Assembly (NCBI GenBank): GCA_964614515.1
Contig: CAZTPJ010000017.1
Span: 1 to 57,549 of the forward strand
Length of the DNA stretch: 57,549 bases
Reading direction: 5' to 3'
Source: CAZTPJ01 sp964614515
GTDB lineage: Bacteria; Planctomycetota; Phycisphaerae; Phycisphaerales; UBA1924
Position 1 is the first letter of the stretch, and each line of letters opens with the position of its first letter. Made by a program: the position numbers and the translations under genes. The notes under the pieces were generated by a model. That model was not told the DNA's origin and did not search any database. It saw nothing but the letters and a program-made list of their open reading frames with translations. Of this stretch, positions 1-8,757 are shown one piece after another.

Positions 1-114
1 CTGACGGACAAGGTGCATCGCATCGGCCGGACCGTCGGTCGCGTGGAGCTTGACGAGGCGGACGAATCCGAGCCTGAACGGGCTGGTGAAAAGCCGAGTA
101 AGGCTGCATCTTGA
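1..114 (+). CDS. 3' end of an unidentified gene (partial)
   Basis: Frame 1 is open from the window edge to a TGA at 112-114, giving a 37-residue C-terminal tail rich in charged residues (DEADESEPER then GEKPSKAAS). The low-complexity charged end and its position upstream of gspE suggest a real gene tail. No fold or motif is visible, so no function is assigned. It may belong to the same secretion operon, because the gap to gspE is only about 165 bp. Confidence 0.45.
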   Translation: MTDKVHRIGRTVGRVELDEADESEPERAGEKPSKAAS

Positions 115-117
115 TTG

Positions 118-209
118 AGCACCAGAGTTTATTGGTGCTGGTAGTGCAATAATCCTGATGTCGTATCAGATTTGGTCGATCGGTTCGCCATTCGGGGTTG
201 AACCGATCG
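118..209. other. Two hairpins between the partial gene and gspE
   Basis: An inverted repeat AGCACCA/TGGTGCT (118-124 and 133-139) follows the first stop codon closely. A second, perfect 10-bp inverted repeat CGATCGGTTC/GAACCGATCG lies at 177-186 and 200-209. Neither is followed by a T tract, so they are not classical intrinsic terminators. The second could shape the gspE leader mRNA. The role is an inference. Confidence 0.35.
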
Positions 210-279
210 TGTCGATATGGTCGAATGGGCTTTCGGGTGGACGACGGTTCGGTCCACCCGGCAGGACAAAGGCGCAGAT

Positions 280-2010
280 ATGGCGATTGACCCGGCAGAA
301 CTCAAAGGTCGCAAACTCGGTCGCGTGCTGACCAAGCTCGGCGTCGTCACTCGTGAGCAAGTTCACGAGGCCCTCTCGATCCAGAAGACGCGCCAGGTTC
401 CAATCGGGCAACTCTTGGTCGAACTCGGGTATTGCCAGGACAAGGATGTTCAGGCAGCGCTCGCGGGCCAGGCGGGCATGGCCTACCTCGATCTCGAAGA
501 CCTGGAAATTCCCCAATCGGTGCTTGACGCGATTCCTGCGGAAAACGCCCAGGCATATCAGGTTGTTCCGATCGAGTTCAACCCGGTCAACAAGCGTTTG
601 AAGATCGCGATGAAGAGTCCGAATAACTTTCGGGCGGTGGATGATCTTCGGCTGCTGATGGGTGTGAATGTCGAGGCCGTCGTCGCGGATGAGGACGCCA
701 TCGACGAACTGCTCAAGAAGCACTATTCGCAGCATGAGTCGGTGACGGACGTGGTGTCTTCGCTGGCGGACTCGGACAAGTTCAAGGGTCTTGAAGGGCG
801 CGGCGAATCGATCGACCTCGACGCGATCATGGGCGCCGCGTCGGACAACCAGGTCATCAAACTGCTCAACCTCGTGCTGCTCCAGGCGATCAAGGATCGC
901 GCGTCGGACATTCACTTCGAGCCGTTCGAGGCCGAGTTCAAGATGCGCTATCGCATCGACGGCGTGCTGTATGAAATGGTTCCGCCGCCGAAGCACCTGG
1001 GCCCGGCCATCACCAGCCGTATCAAGGTCATGGCGAACCTGGACATCGCGGAACGTCGTCTGCCGCAGGACGGGCGCATCGAACTTTCCGTCGGCGGCAA
1101 CCCCGTTGACCTTCGTATCGCGGTGCTGCCGACGATCCACGGCGAGTCGGTCGTGATGCGCGTGCTCGATCGCTCCAACGTGCAACTCAAACTCGATCGC
1201 ATCGGCTTCCGCGATGATGACTTGGCCAAGTTCCGCGGGCTGATCAACAAACCCAACGGCATTGTCATCGTCACCGGTCCCACCGGCTCGGGCAAGACCA
1301 CCACGCTCTACGCCTCGCTTGATGACCTCAACGACATCGAGACCAAGATTCTCACGGCCGAAGACCCGGTCGAATACGACATCGACGGGCTGTGCCAGTG
1401 CCAGATGAACGAGGAAGTCGGGCTGACGTTCGCGCGGGCGCTGCGAAGTTTCCTGCGTCAGGACCCGGACATCATCCTCGTCGGCGAAATCCGCGACCTT
1501 GAGACGGCCCAGATCGCGGTGCAGGCGTCGCTCACGGGCCACCTCGTGATGACGACGCTGCACACCAACGACGCGCCGAGTTCGATCATCCGTCTGCTCG
1601 ATCTTGGGATGGAGAGCTTCCTGTTGACCGCGACGATCGAAGGCATCGTCGCGCAGCGCCTGGTGCGGACGATCTGCCCGCGCTGCAAGGAAGAGTACGA
1701 CCCGAAGGAGGAGGAGTTGATGGAACTCAACCTCGAGCGGGAAGACATCCAGGGGCGTAAGTTCTTCCGCGGGCGCGGGTGTGAAAACTGCAACAAGAGC
1801 GGGTATCGCGGGCGCATGGCGCTGTTCGAAATTCTTCAGATGGACGATGAGATCCGCGATCTGGTCATGCACGAGGCCAGCACGAACGTGATTCGCAATC
1901 ACGCGCGGCAGAAGGGCATGCGCTCCCTGCGCGAATCCGGCCTGCTGGCGATTTATGAAGGACAGACGACGATCGATGAAGTGGTTCGTGAAACGCTGAT
2001 TGAGGAGTGA
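280..2010 (+). CDS. gspE: Type II secretion / type IV pilus assembly ATPase GspE (PilB-like)
   Basis: This is the hexameric cytoplasmic ATPase that powers pseudopilus assembly in type II secretion. It has an N-terminal MshE/GspE-N domain (about residues 1-150), then the ATPase core with Walker A GPTGSGKTT at 333-341, Walker B within DPDIILVGEIRD (395-406) and the Asp-box/His-box region between them. A tetra-cysteine zinc site follows (C466, C469, C501, C504), typical of GspE/PilB and absent from PilT. The 576-residue length is normal. An ATG at 217 is in frame, but ATG 280 is preceded by AAAGG at a good distance and starts exactly at the conserved N-domain, so it is preferred. It heads a run of secretion genes on the same strand. 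Confidence 0.92.
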   Translation: MAIDPAELKGRKLGRVLTKLGVVTREQVHEALSIQKTRQVPIGQLLVELGYCQDKDVQAALAGQAGMAYLDLEDLEIPQSVLDAIPAENAQAYQVVPIEFNPVNKRLKIAMKSPNNFRAVDDLRLLMGVNVEAVVADEDAIDELLKKHYSQHESVTDVVSSLADSDKFKGLEGRGESIDLDAIMGAASDNQVIKLLNLVLLQAIKDRASDIHFEPFEAEFKMRYRIDGVLYEMVPPPKHLGPAITSRIKVMANLDIAERRLPQDGRIELSVGGNPVDLRIAVLPTIHGESVVMRVLDRSNVQLKLDRIGFRDDDLAKFRGLINKPNGIVIVTGPTGSGKTTTLYASLDDLNDIETKILTAEDPVEYDIDGLCQCQMNEEVGLTFARALRSFLRQDPDIILVGEIRDLETAQIAVQASLTGHLVMTTLHTNDAPSSIIRLLDLGMESFLLTATIEGIVAQRLVRTICPRCKEEYDPKEEELMELNLEREDIQGRKFFRGRGCENCNKSGYRGRMALFEILQMDDEIRDLVMHEASTNVIRNHARQKGMRSLRESGLLAIYEGQTTIDEVVRETLIEE

Positions 2011-2334
2011 TTCGACGCACTGGCGAGCGGCCTGTGCCACGGTGTTGGGTGGGCACGCGATTGTTGCGCGTGCCGGCAGGGCTGCGGGACGATGGGAGAG
2101 GGAGACCCGTCCCCCGGGGGAGAGGGCGCGAGGCGGCCGGGACACCGGTCGCTTCGCGTGTGAAGGTCAGACCGGCCGCATCGCGGCACGGACAGGTCGG
2201 GCCGGGTCTTGAAGGGGAACGGGGCACAGGCGAGACGCCTGTGCCGCGGCCAGGCGTGAGGGAGCGGGGGAAGTTGGTGTTGGTTTCTTGGATCGGCTGG
2301 ATGAGAAGGGCTGGCGACGACGGAGACGGCAACC
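2011..2334. repeat. Non-coding gap with palindromic repeat
   Basis: This 324-bp gap inside the secretion operon carries G-rich dispersed-repeat DNA. The clearest unit is a perfect hairpin at 2223-2245 (GGCACAGGCG, AGA, CGCCTGTGCC). It is the same family as the copies at 6891-6932 and 24630-24650. No credible gene is visible. The SD of the next gene (GGAG in GGAGACGGCAACC) lies at the end of the gap. Confidence 0.6.
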
Positions 2335-3621
2335 ATGGCAACGTTCGCATATGAAGCGATGAACGCCTCGGGCAAGCCTCAAAAGGGCGTGGTCGAGGCC
2401 TCGAACCCTGACGAGGCGGCCGCGCGAATCAAGGCGCAGGGCTTCTTCCCCACGGACATCCGTGAGCAGAAGGTGAAGAAGTCCGCCGTGGCCGGGGAAG
2501 TCACGACCAAGGCCAAGAAGAAGCGCGGCACGGCGGGTTTCAGCGTGGGCAAGGTGGGTCTCAAGACGCTCACGTTGTTCACGCGGCAACTTTCAACGCT
2601 TCAGGATGCGGGTCTGCCTCTTCTGCGTTCGCTGCAGATTCTCGAAAGTCAGCAGAAGCCCGGCAAGATGAAGGGCATCCTGCAGGATGTCTGCGATGAG
2701 GTCGAAGGCGGGGCGAGTCTGTCTGAGGCGATGAGCAAGCATCCCCGTGCGTTCAATCGTTTGTTTTGCAAAATGATCGCGGCCGGCGAGATCGGCGGCG
2801 TGCTCGACGTGATCCTCCAGCGTCTGGCGGAGTTCATGGAGAAGGCCCAGCGTCTGCGTCGGCGCATTCGCGGCGCGCTGGTCTATCCGATCGCAGTCAT
2901 CATCGTGGCGATGGCGATCCTGACGTTCATCATGCTGGTGATCATTCCGAGTTTCGAAGCGATCTTCATGGACTTCGGCGTGAAGTTGCCGTGGCTCACG
3001 GTGCAACTGATCAACACAAGCCGTTGGATGGCCGGCACATTGCCCGGCCAGCCGATTCCCGGCGCGTTGATCGTGGTGCCCGCGCCGATCGTGGCGTGGA
3101 TTCTGTGGACGCTCATCCGCAAGACCGGTCCCGGCCGGGCGACGACGGATCGGCTGCTGCTGATCACGCCGCTGTTCGGCAAGATCGCGCGAAAGGCGAC
3201 GATCGCGAAGTTCACGCGAACGCTTGGCACGCTGATCTCCGCGGGCGTGCCGATCCTCGAGGCCATCCTCATCACGCGCGACACCTCAGGCAACTACGTC
3301 TTCGAGCGGGCGCTCAATCGCGTGCATGACTCCATCCGCGAGGGCGAGAGTTTCGCCACGCCCCTGCGCGAAAGCAAGACCTGCGACCTGATCGTCGTGA
3401 ACATGATCGACGTGGGCGAGGAAACGGGCGAACTCGACGCGATGCTCATGAAGATCGCGGACAACTACGACGAAGAGGTGGACGTGGCCGTCGCGGCGCT
3501 GGTGTCGATCTTCCAGCCGCTGATGGTCGTGTTCATCGGCATTATCGTCGGCACGATCGTGGTGGCGATGTTCCTGCCGCTGGTGGCGATGATCGAATCG
3601 CTCCAGAAGGGCGGCTTGTAA
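2335..3621 (+). CDS. gspF: Type II secretion inner-membrane platform protein GspF (PilC-like)
   Basis: This polytopic inner-membrane platform protein couples the GspE ATPase to the pseudopilus. The 428-residue length is typical. An N-terminal cytoplasmic stretch begins with ATFAYEAMNASGKPQKGVVEA, the usual GspF/PilC opening. Two T2SSF domains follow (about 80-205 and 285-410), each ending in hydrophobic helices, for example the segments near YPIAVIIVAMAILTFIMLVI and PLMVVFIGIIVGTIVVAMFL. Start ATG 2335 has GGAG upstream. It lies directly downstream of gspE, as in most T2SS and T4P loci, though a repeat-filled gap separates the two here. Confidence 0.92.
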   Translation: MATFAYEAMNASGKPQKGVVEASNPDEAAARIKAQGFFPTDIREQKVKKSAVAGEVTTKAKKKRGTAGFSVGKVGLKTLTLFTRQLSTLQDAGLPLLRSLQILESQQKPGKMKGILQDVCDEVEGGASLSEAMSKHPRAFNRLFCKMIAAGEIGGVLDVILQRLAEFMEKAQRLRRRIRGALVYPIAVIIVAMAILTFIMLVIIPSFEAIFMDFGVKLPWLTVQLINTSRWMAGTLPGQPIPGALIVVPAPIVAWILWTLIRKTGPGRATTDRLLLITPLFGKIARKATIAKFTRTLGTLISAGVPILEAILITRDTSGNYVFERALNRVHDSIREGESFATPLRESKTCDLIVVNMIDVGEETGELDAMLMKIADNYDEEVDVAVAALVSIFQPLMVVFIGIIVGTIVVAMFLPLVAMIESLQKGGL

Positions 3622-3639
3622 GGAAGGCGGTTTGCGGTC

Positions 3640-4593
3640 ATGGTCATGTGGGCTCAAGACGTCGCGAAGGGGGCCAGGGCGAGGGAGACCTGCGGCCCGG
3701 CCGGAGGGGAGAGATGCCGCCAGACTCCGGGCGCATGCGTGTGCGTAACGACGCATCGCGCCCGGGGTCCGGGCGGCTTCACGCTGGTGGAGATTCTCTT
3801 CTCCTTCGCGGTTATCGCCGTGATCATGGGGCTGCTGATCGTCGGCCTTCGAATGGCGGCACGCGGCAGTCGGCAGATCGTCGATCAACAGGCCGTCAAC
3901 TCGCTGAAGATGGGGGTTGAACAGTTCAAGCGCGACTTCGGGTTCCTGCCCCCGCTGGTCAAGGATAACCAGCCGCTCACGCAGGCCAACGGCCCGTGGT
4001 CGCCGAACATCTATCTCGAATCAGTCCCCGCGGACTACGACTTCCTCCGCGACGCTTCGCCGCCCGATCGACGCTTCAGCGTGTACTCGCTGTCGTACTA
4101 CCTCGTCGGGGTGCTCGGCCAGGCCAGCGACGGTTCGCTGATCGACGGCGTGGATGGCCCCGGCTTCCGCGAACCGCGCGCTGATGGAACCTTCCGCACC
4201 ACCGGCGGGCGTCGCATCGAGCCGATGTTCGAGGTCTCGCGTGGTTCGCAGGGAATCGTGGCCGTGGATCCCGTCCAGGGCCGATTCGAACTTCGCGATC
4301 GTCAGGGCAATGCGTTTCGCTATTACCGCTGGGTTCGTGGGGATGCGAATGGACAGATCAACGAACTGTCGGACCTGAACATTCCCGGCGTGCTCGGCGA
4401 TCCGGAAGAGTTGACGGAACTTCGCGGGGCGGAATACGCGATTCTCGGCGCTGGCCCCAACGGCGTGTTCGGCGATCTGCCCATCGAGGGCGCCCCGTTC
4501 GTCAAGCAGCAACTGGGCATGAGGGAATCCGACGACGACGCGGTGGCCGAACGCAAGGCCCGCGAGGACAACGTGCTTGAGGTGGGCGGATGA
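3640..4593 (+). CDS. Type II secretion pseudopilin, GspG-like, with long leader
   Basis: This is a prepilin-class protein with the class III signal GG^FTLVEILFSFAVIAVIM: prepilin peptidase cuts before F, Glu5 follows, then a hydrophobic helix. The motif EQFKRDFGFLPP just after the helix resembles the GspG/T4P core. At 317 residues it is much longer than a standard GspG (about 140). The leader from ATG 3640 is about 46 residues, whereas typical leaders have 6-15. AGGAAGG lies 12 nt upstream of 3640. A GTG at 3739 would give a short ordinary leader but has no SD. A hairpin (3727-3765) falls inside the leader-coding part. The 3' end overlaps the next start by 4 bp, so translation is probably coupled. 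Confidence 0.82.
   Translation: MVMWAQDVAKGARARETCGPAGGERCRQTPGACVCVTTHRARGPGGFTLVEILFSFAVIAVIMGLLIVGLRMAARGSRQIVDQQAVNSLKMGVEQFKRDFGFLPPLVKDNQPLTQANGPWSPNIYLESVPADYDFLRDASPPDRRFSVYSLSYYLVGVLGQASDGSLIDGVDGPGFREPRADGTFRTTGGRRIEPMFEVSRGSQGIVAVDPVQGRFELRDRQGNAFRYYRWVRGDANGQINELSDLNIPGVLGDPEELTELRGAEYAILGAGPNGVFGDLPIEGAPFVKQQLGMRESDDDAVAERKAREDNVLEVGG
3727..3765. repeat. Palindromic element inside the pseudopilin leader
   Basis: CCGGGCGCATGCGT (3727-3740) pairs with ACGCATCGCGCCCGG (3751-3765) with a single bulged base around a 10-nt loop. It encodes leader residues immediately upstream of the prepilin peptidase site, so its product would be removed from the mature pseudopilin. Confidence 0.6.
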
Positions 4594-5816
4594 TGAACAA
4601 TCAACACATCGCTCAGGCCAAGACGCGATCCACCCACGGAGCGGGCGGTGTCCCCCAAACCACCCACGGAGTGGGTGGTGTACCCGAGGCCGTTCACGGA
4701 GTGAACGGGCCACCCGGGACTCGCGCGTTCACGCTCACCGAGTTGCTCGTGGTGATCTCGATCTTTCTGCTCGTGCTGACGATTGCGGTGCCCGGGTTCA
4801 ACTCGCTGATGTATACCTCGGAACAGGCGCAGGCGGAAAACGCCTTGCGCGTCGCCCTTCGCGCCGCGCGCGACACGGCGCAGCGAAGCACCAGCGGGGC
4901 CGACGCCGCGGCCGTGTTCACACACGATCCCGGCGGACGCCTGACGATCACCGCGTGCATCAAAGTCGGCGAGATTCCGGATCGCAACCGCGTCGGCGAC
5001 ATTGTCACGCGTGAAGTCTTCGTGCCTGCCTTCGGCATCGCGCCCGTTCAACTCCCCGGCGGATGGTTCATCGCCGGCTACACCCTGGCCAACACGATCG
5101 ACGGCCCGAGCGGCGGCGGCCCCATTGTTGTTCCCGATCCACACGGCTGGTACGACAGCGAGAACTATCCCGCCGGCCAGCCCAACTGGATCCTGCCCGA
5201 GTCGGGCTATTTCAAGCGCAGCGACACGGCGTATGGCACGCAGCAACTCGCCGAGGATGGCGAGAATCGCCAGACATTCATGATCCGCTTCGAGGGCGGC
5301 TCGGGCTTTGTGGACTTCAGCAAGACCGCGCCCGCGCTGGTACTCATGCCCAGCCCCGCGACGACCTTCCGCACGCAGCAGCCCTTCAGCACCTATCGCG
5401 CCGATCAGGCGCTGCGCATGGAACAGTTCGTCGCTCGCGTGATCGCGGCCGGTTCGCTTCGCGGGCTGGGCGGGTCAGACTCGCGGCGACAGATTCTCGG
5501 CGACATCGCTTCAGACACGATCCTCGTCAAGCCCGTGCGACAGGTCTCGGTCTTCAACATGCGGCGGCTGGCCAACGGCATCACGGCCCGCGGCGTCAAC
5601 CGCGTCACCGGCACGATCTACGCCGATCCCGACGCCGTCGGCGAGCCGCGCTTTGACGCCGCGCTCTTCCCCGGCAATCCGAGCAACGCGACCATCGCGG
5701 CGCGCATCAACACCTGGATGCGCGCTGAGACCGAACAGGCCGACCCGCTGATCTATGCGATCGATCGACACAACGGGTCGCTGCAACCGCTGCTTCCGCT
5801 GGAGAATGCGCCATGA
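4590..5816 (+). CDS. Type II secretion pseudopilin, GspH-like, leader carries 30-nt repeats
   Basis: The prepilin signal reads RA^FTLTELLVVISIFLLVLTI with Glu5 present. Ala, rather than Gly, stands at -1, which prepilin peptidases can tolerate. The protein is 408 residues, far longer than a classical GspH (about 170), with a large Gly/Pro-rich extracytoplasmic part. The ATG overlaps the previous stop (ATGA). The leader is about 47 residues, and most of it is three 10-residue repeats (THGAGGVPQ, THGVGGVPE, VHGVNGPPG) encoded by palindromic DNA repeats. These residues would be lost on processing. The gene sits between the G-like and I-like pseudopilin genes, and the assignment to H rests on order and sequence type. 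Confidence 0.8.
   Translation: MMNNQHIAQAKTRSTHGAGGVPQTTHGVGGVPEAVHGVNGPPGTRAFTLTELLVVISIFLLVLTIAVPGFNSLMYTSEQAQAENALRVALRAARDTAQRSTSGADAAAVFTHDPGGRLTITACIKVGEIPDRNRVGDIVTREVFVPAFGIAPVQLPGGWFIAGYTLANTIDGPSGGGPIVVPDPHGWYDSENYPAGQPNWILPESGYFKRSDTAYGTQQLAEDGENRQTFMIRFEGGSGFVDFSKTAPALVLMPSPATTFRTQQPFSTYRADQALRMEQFVARVIAAGSLRGLGGSDSRRQILGDIASDTILVKPVRQVSVFNMRRLANGITARGVNRVTGTIYADPDAVGEPRFDAALFPGNPSNATIAARINTWMRAETEQADPLIYAIDRHNGSLQPLLPLENAP
4630..4719. repeat. Three 30-nt in-frame repeat units in a pseudopilin leader
   Basis: Three consecutive units contain CACGGAGCGGGCGGTGT, CACGGAGTGGGTGGTGT and CACGGAGTGAACGGGCC, spaced 30 nt apart. Each core is an imperfect palindrome around GGAG. The same family is seen at 15247-15324, 36859-36937, 41298-41376 and 57480-57501. 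The 30-nt period keeps the frame and yields 10-residue peptide repeats. Confidence 0.75.
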
Positions 5817-6862
5817 CGATCACCCACGCGCACACCAGGCGACGCGGCTTTTCACTGCTTGAGGTGCTCCTCGCGGTGCTGATTCTCGGTCTGGGCTTGC
5901 TTGGCGTCGCGGCCGTGCTTCCCGTCGTCGTCACGGCGCAGCGCGAGGCGGCGGACGCAACGCTTGGCGTCTCAGCGCTCAACAGCGCGAAGGCGTATGT
6001 GATGGCCCGTCCGGACCTGATTCGCATGACCAACGGCGAGCATGTCCCGCCGGGACAGCAGCCGGTGATCATCGGCCTCGGCGTGTGGATCAACAACTCG
6101 GCGTGGTCGCAGTCGCCCGAGGGTCTGTGGGAGACGCTGCAAGGCTCTGAACTCGATCGCGTCACGGGTGAGATGATCTTTGATCAGACGGGCGGATTGC
6201 GGGTGTCGATTCGCGCGGGCGATCGCCTGTGGCCGGGCGAGGGTTCGGGCGTGGCGCCGCAGTTCGTGTGGGACTTTGTGGGTCGTCGTCTTGAAGTTGG
6301 CGCATCCGAGCCGGCGCAGATGCAGATCGCGATGTTCGTGCGTCGCGTTGATCCGAACATTCGCGTGCCCCAGGAACGCACGCTTCGCGAGGTACTCACG
6401 GGCCAGGTTCCGTCGAGCGCGCGTCGCGTCGCGGTGGGCGTGTTGTCCAACACCAGCCGCCCGCAGCCGACGCTTGACGGCACGGGCGAATACGCCGTGC
6501 CCATTCTGATGGATGTTCGCTACGACGCCAACTTCCCTGATGGCTTCTTTCTCGACAGCGGCACGCCGCTGGAGCGGTCGCTCGCGGCGCAGTCCGGCCA
6601 ACGCCTCGTGGACAATCTCGGCAACATCTACATCATTCGCGGCACGGATGCGCGGTACAACCCGCCGGACTATCGCGTGCTGGTTGATCCGCCCGTGCCC
6701 GCGGCTGTACGAAGCACCAACGCCGGCAACAACATTCGCAGCCGGATGATGCAGGTGGTGTTCACGCCGCAGGTTCCCGCGGCCGTGTCCGTGTTCAACG
6801 TCACCGTCGCGGACCCCGTGTTCGCGCCGACAGGCTCGGGAGCCGGGAGGACCGTGCCATGA
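5813..6862 (+). CDS. Type II secretion pseudopilin, GspI/PilV-like
   Basis: The N-terminus RRG^FSLLEVLLAVLILGLGLL is a canonical class III signal of the GspI/PilV type (FSLLEVLLA). The leader is short (about 12 residues) and repeat-free, unlike those of its neighbours. The 349-residue length exceeds the usual 120-200, because a long extracytoplasmic domain follows the N-terminal helix. The start overlaps the preceding stop (ATGA), and the stop overlaps the next start in the same way, so all four pseudopilin genes from 3640 to 8664 look translationally coupled. Role: a minor pseudopilin of the tip complex, by family knowledge. Confidence 0.83.
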   Translation: MTITHAHTRRRGFSLLEVLLAVLILGLGLLGVAAVLPVVVTAQREAADATLGVSALNSAKAYVMARPDLIRMTNGEHVPPGQQPVIIGLGVWINNSAWSQSPEGLWETLQGSELDRVTGEMIFDQTGGLRVSIRAGDRLWPGEGSGVAPQFVWDFVGRRLEVGASEPAQMQIAMFVRRVDPNIRVPQERTLREVLTGQVPSSARRVAVGVLSNTSRPQPTLDGTGEYAVPILMDVRYDANFPDGFFLDSGTPLERSLAAQSGQRLVDNLGNIYIIRGTDARYNPPDYRVLVDPPVPAAVRSTNAGNNIRSRMMQVVFTPQVPAAVSVFNVTVADPVFAPTGSGAGRTVP

Positions 6863-8664
6863 CAACGCATGTGATGGGAGTTGCGATGCACAGGCGAGAC
6901 GCCCGTGCCACCGGGCGAGACGCCCGTGCCACCGGCCGGGGCTTCACGCTTGTTGAAGTGCTGGTGGCGGTGGGGGCGTTGGGCGTGATCTCGGTGGGTC
7001 TGGCGACGATCTTCGCGGTCATCGGCGACACGGTGGATCGCGGTCGCACGGTCAGTTCGCTCACAGCGCACGCGCGACTCGTCGAACGGCAGATGCGCGA
7101 GGACTTCGAACGCATGACGCGCGAGGGCTTCCTCGTCATCGCCCATCAGTACGCCAACGAAGGCGATCCCATCGCCCTGCATCCCGGTCAGCGCGCTAAC
7201 TCGCAGCGCCAACGTCGCGCGGACGAGATCATGTTCTTCCGCACCGGCGACTTCGCCTCCGCTCGCGAACCGCTCTACAGCGGATTTGTCCCGCGAAGCA
7301 AGGCCGCGCGAATCTACTACGGCCACGGCGAACGCGCCTTTGAAAACCTCGCCACCCAAAGCACCTACCGCGTCCCGCGCGTGGATGACACGAATCTTGA
7401 CAGCCGCATCGGCCTGGGCATCAACACCCCCGGCAACCCGAACCGCTACGCCCGCGAGTGGACGCTGCTTCGGCACACCACCGCGCTCGTCGGCCCGGCC
7501 ACGACGCTCAGCGACCTGCCGCCCGGCTCCACCGGACTGGACATCAACGACAGCGACGTGCAGGTCTCGCTACAGCCCGCCGTGTCAAGTATGTTCCGCG
7601 CCATCGCGGAACTTCAACCGTGCGACTGGCCGACGGGTCCGAATCCGGTGCGCGGGCGATTCCATCCGACGTTCGCCTCGGGCATCGTCGATGTCGCCAC
7701 GACCGATTTGTCAGAGATTCGCGCGTGGGTCACCACGGCCATCGGCTCGCAGCAGATGGGCGGCGGGCAAGACCCGCTCATCATCACGATCCTCACGCCC
7801 GCGGACATCGACAACTGCAACGATCTCCCGGCCGTGGGCGGCGCGGTCGTTCCGTCGATCATTCAAAAGGCGTGGATGCTCGATTCGTTCCCCTCGCGGT
7901 CGCAGGACTTCGAGATCGAGGGCACGACGCTGACGTTCCCGCCGCCATATCCGACGGTGATTCCGATTCCGAATCTTCCGCGTCGCAACGTCCCGCTGGC
8001 GCAGCGCACGCGCATTCGCTACGAGCCGGGTCCGACGGACTTCCTCGGCGCGAGCACGCCGCTGAACCCCAACGTCGCGTCGTATCGCGTCGCCGATCAG
8101 TCCATGCTCTCAGCCAACAACTTCCTTCCGCGATGCACCGAGTTCATCGTCGAGTGGTCCTTTGGCAAGGTCTACCCCATCGACCCCGGCGAGCCGGGCT
8201 ATGACGCGAATCGCGCGGGACAGATGATCTGGCACGGGCGTGAACGCAGCGTCAACACGCCGAGCGGCGCTGTGCAGGTGGCGACGCGCTATGGCACGGA
8301 CAATCAGTTGGTCGATCGCGTGTCGCTGGCGTATCGCCTGCGCACGCCAGGGGCCCAGGGGCTCACATACGGCTCCTATCCCGTGTCTCCGCTGCTGATT
8401 CACCGCGAGAACACAGGGCCGACGGGTCCGACGCCGCCGGTGCGAGAAAACGTGTATTCCTACTTCGGCTACACCGATCCGACGTTCGACGCGGACGATC
8501 CGGATGGGAACCCGAACACGAACGATGCGGCCGCGTCAGGGTCGATCGCGTGGGCGTGGCCCAAGTTGATTCGTGTGACGATGGCCGTCGGTCATCCGAC
8601 GGACCCTGACATCGAAGAGGTTTTTGAGTTTGTGTTTGAGGCGCCGGGAAATCCGGTGCGTTAG
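6859..8664 (+). CDS. Type II secretion pseudopilin, GspJ-like, with repeated leader
   Basis: The prepilin signal is RG^FTLVEVLVAVGALGVISV with Glu5. The sequence after the helix (TVDRGRTVSSLTAHARLVERQM) fits the GspJ/PilW class. The 601-residue length is large for this class (about 200). The leader of about 30 residues contains RRDARATG and GRDARATG, two copies of a 7-codon unit encoded by 21-nt palindromic repeats (6891-6932). The start ATGA overlaps the previous gene. Alternative in-frame ATGs in the leader (6874, 6886) would still include the repeats. A 93-bp gap separates it from the GspK-like gene. Confidence 0.82.
   Translation: MTTHVMGVAMHRRDARATGRDARATGRGFTLVEVLVAVGALGVISVGLATIFAVIGDTVDRGRTVSSLTAHARLVERQMREDFERMTREGFLVIAHQYANEGDPIALHPGQRANSQRQRRADEIMFFRTGDFASAREPLYSGFVPRSKAARIYYGHGERAFENLATQSTYRVPRVDDTNLDSRIGLGINTPGNPNRYAREWTLLRHTTALVGPATTLSDLPPGSTGLDINDSDVQVSLQPAVSSMFRAIAELQPCDWPTGPNPVRGRFHPTFASGIVDVATTDLSEIRAWVTTAIGSQQMGGGQDPLIITILTPADIDNCNDLPAVGGAVVPSIIQKAWMLDSFPSRSQDFEIEGTTLTFPPPYPTVIPIPNLPRRNVPLAQRTRIRYEPGPTDFLGASTPLNPNVASYRVADQSMLSANNFLPRCTEFIVEWSFGKVYPIDPGEPGYDANRAGQMIWHGRERSVNTPSGAVQVATRYGTDNQLVDRVSLAYRLRTPGAQGLTYGSYPVSPLLIHRENTGPTGPTPPVRENVYSYFGYTDPTFDADDPDGNPNTNDAAASGSIAWAWPKLIRVTMAVGHPTDPDIEEVFEFVFEAPGNPVR
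6891..6932. repeat. Two 21-nt palindromic units in a pseudopilin leader
   Basis: Units CAGGCGAGACGCCCGTGCCAC-type (6891-6911) and the near-identical 6912-6932 differ at two positions. Each contains a GGGCG/CGCCC dyad around AGA. They encode RRDARATG/GRDARATG upstream of the prepilin peptidase site. The family matches the intergenic hairpins at 2223-2245 and 24630-24650. Confidence 0.72.
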
Positions 8665-8757
8665 AGACTCGGGGAGGTTCGGTGGGGCGCGCCACGGGCA
8701 GGGATGAGATCTTGTGTGCGTCGGATCATGGGTGGCGAAGTTGAGCAGGAGCTGGTC

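Noticed and set aside
166..2145. Long minus-strand reading frame of 659 codons opposite gspE
   Set aside because: It is antisense to a clear gspE with full motifs, and its composition is typical of a shadow frame.
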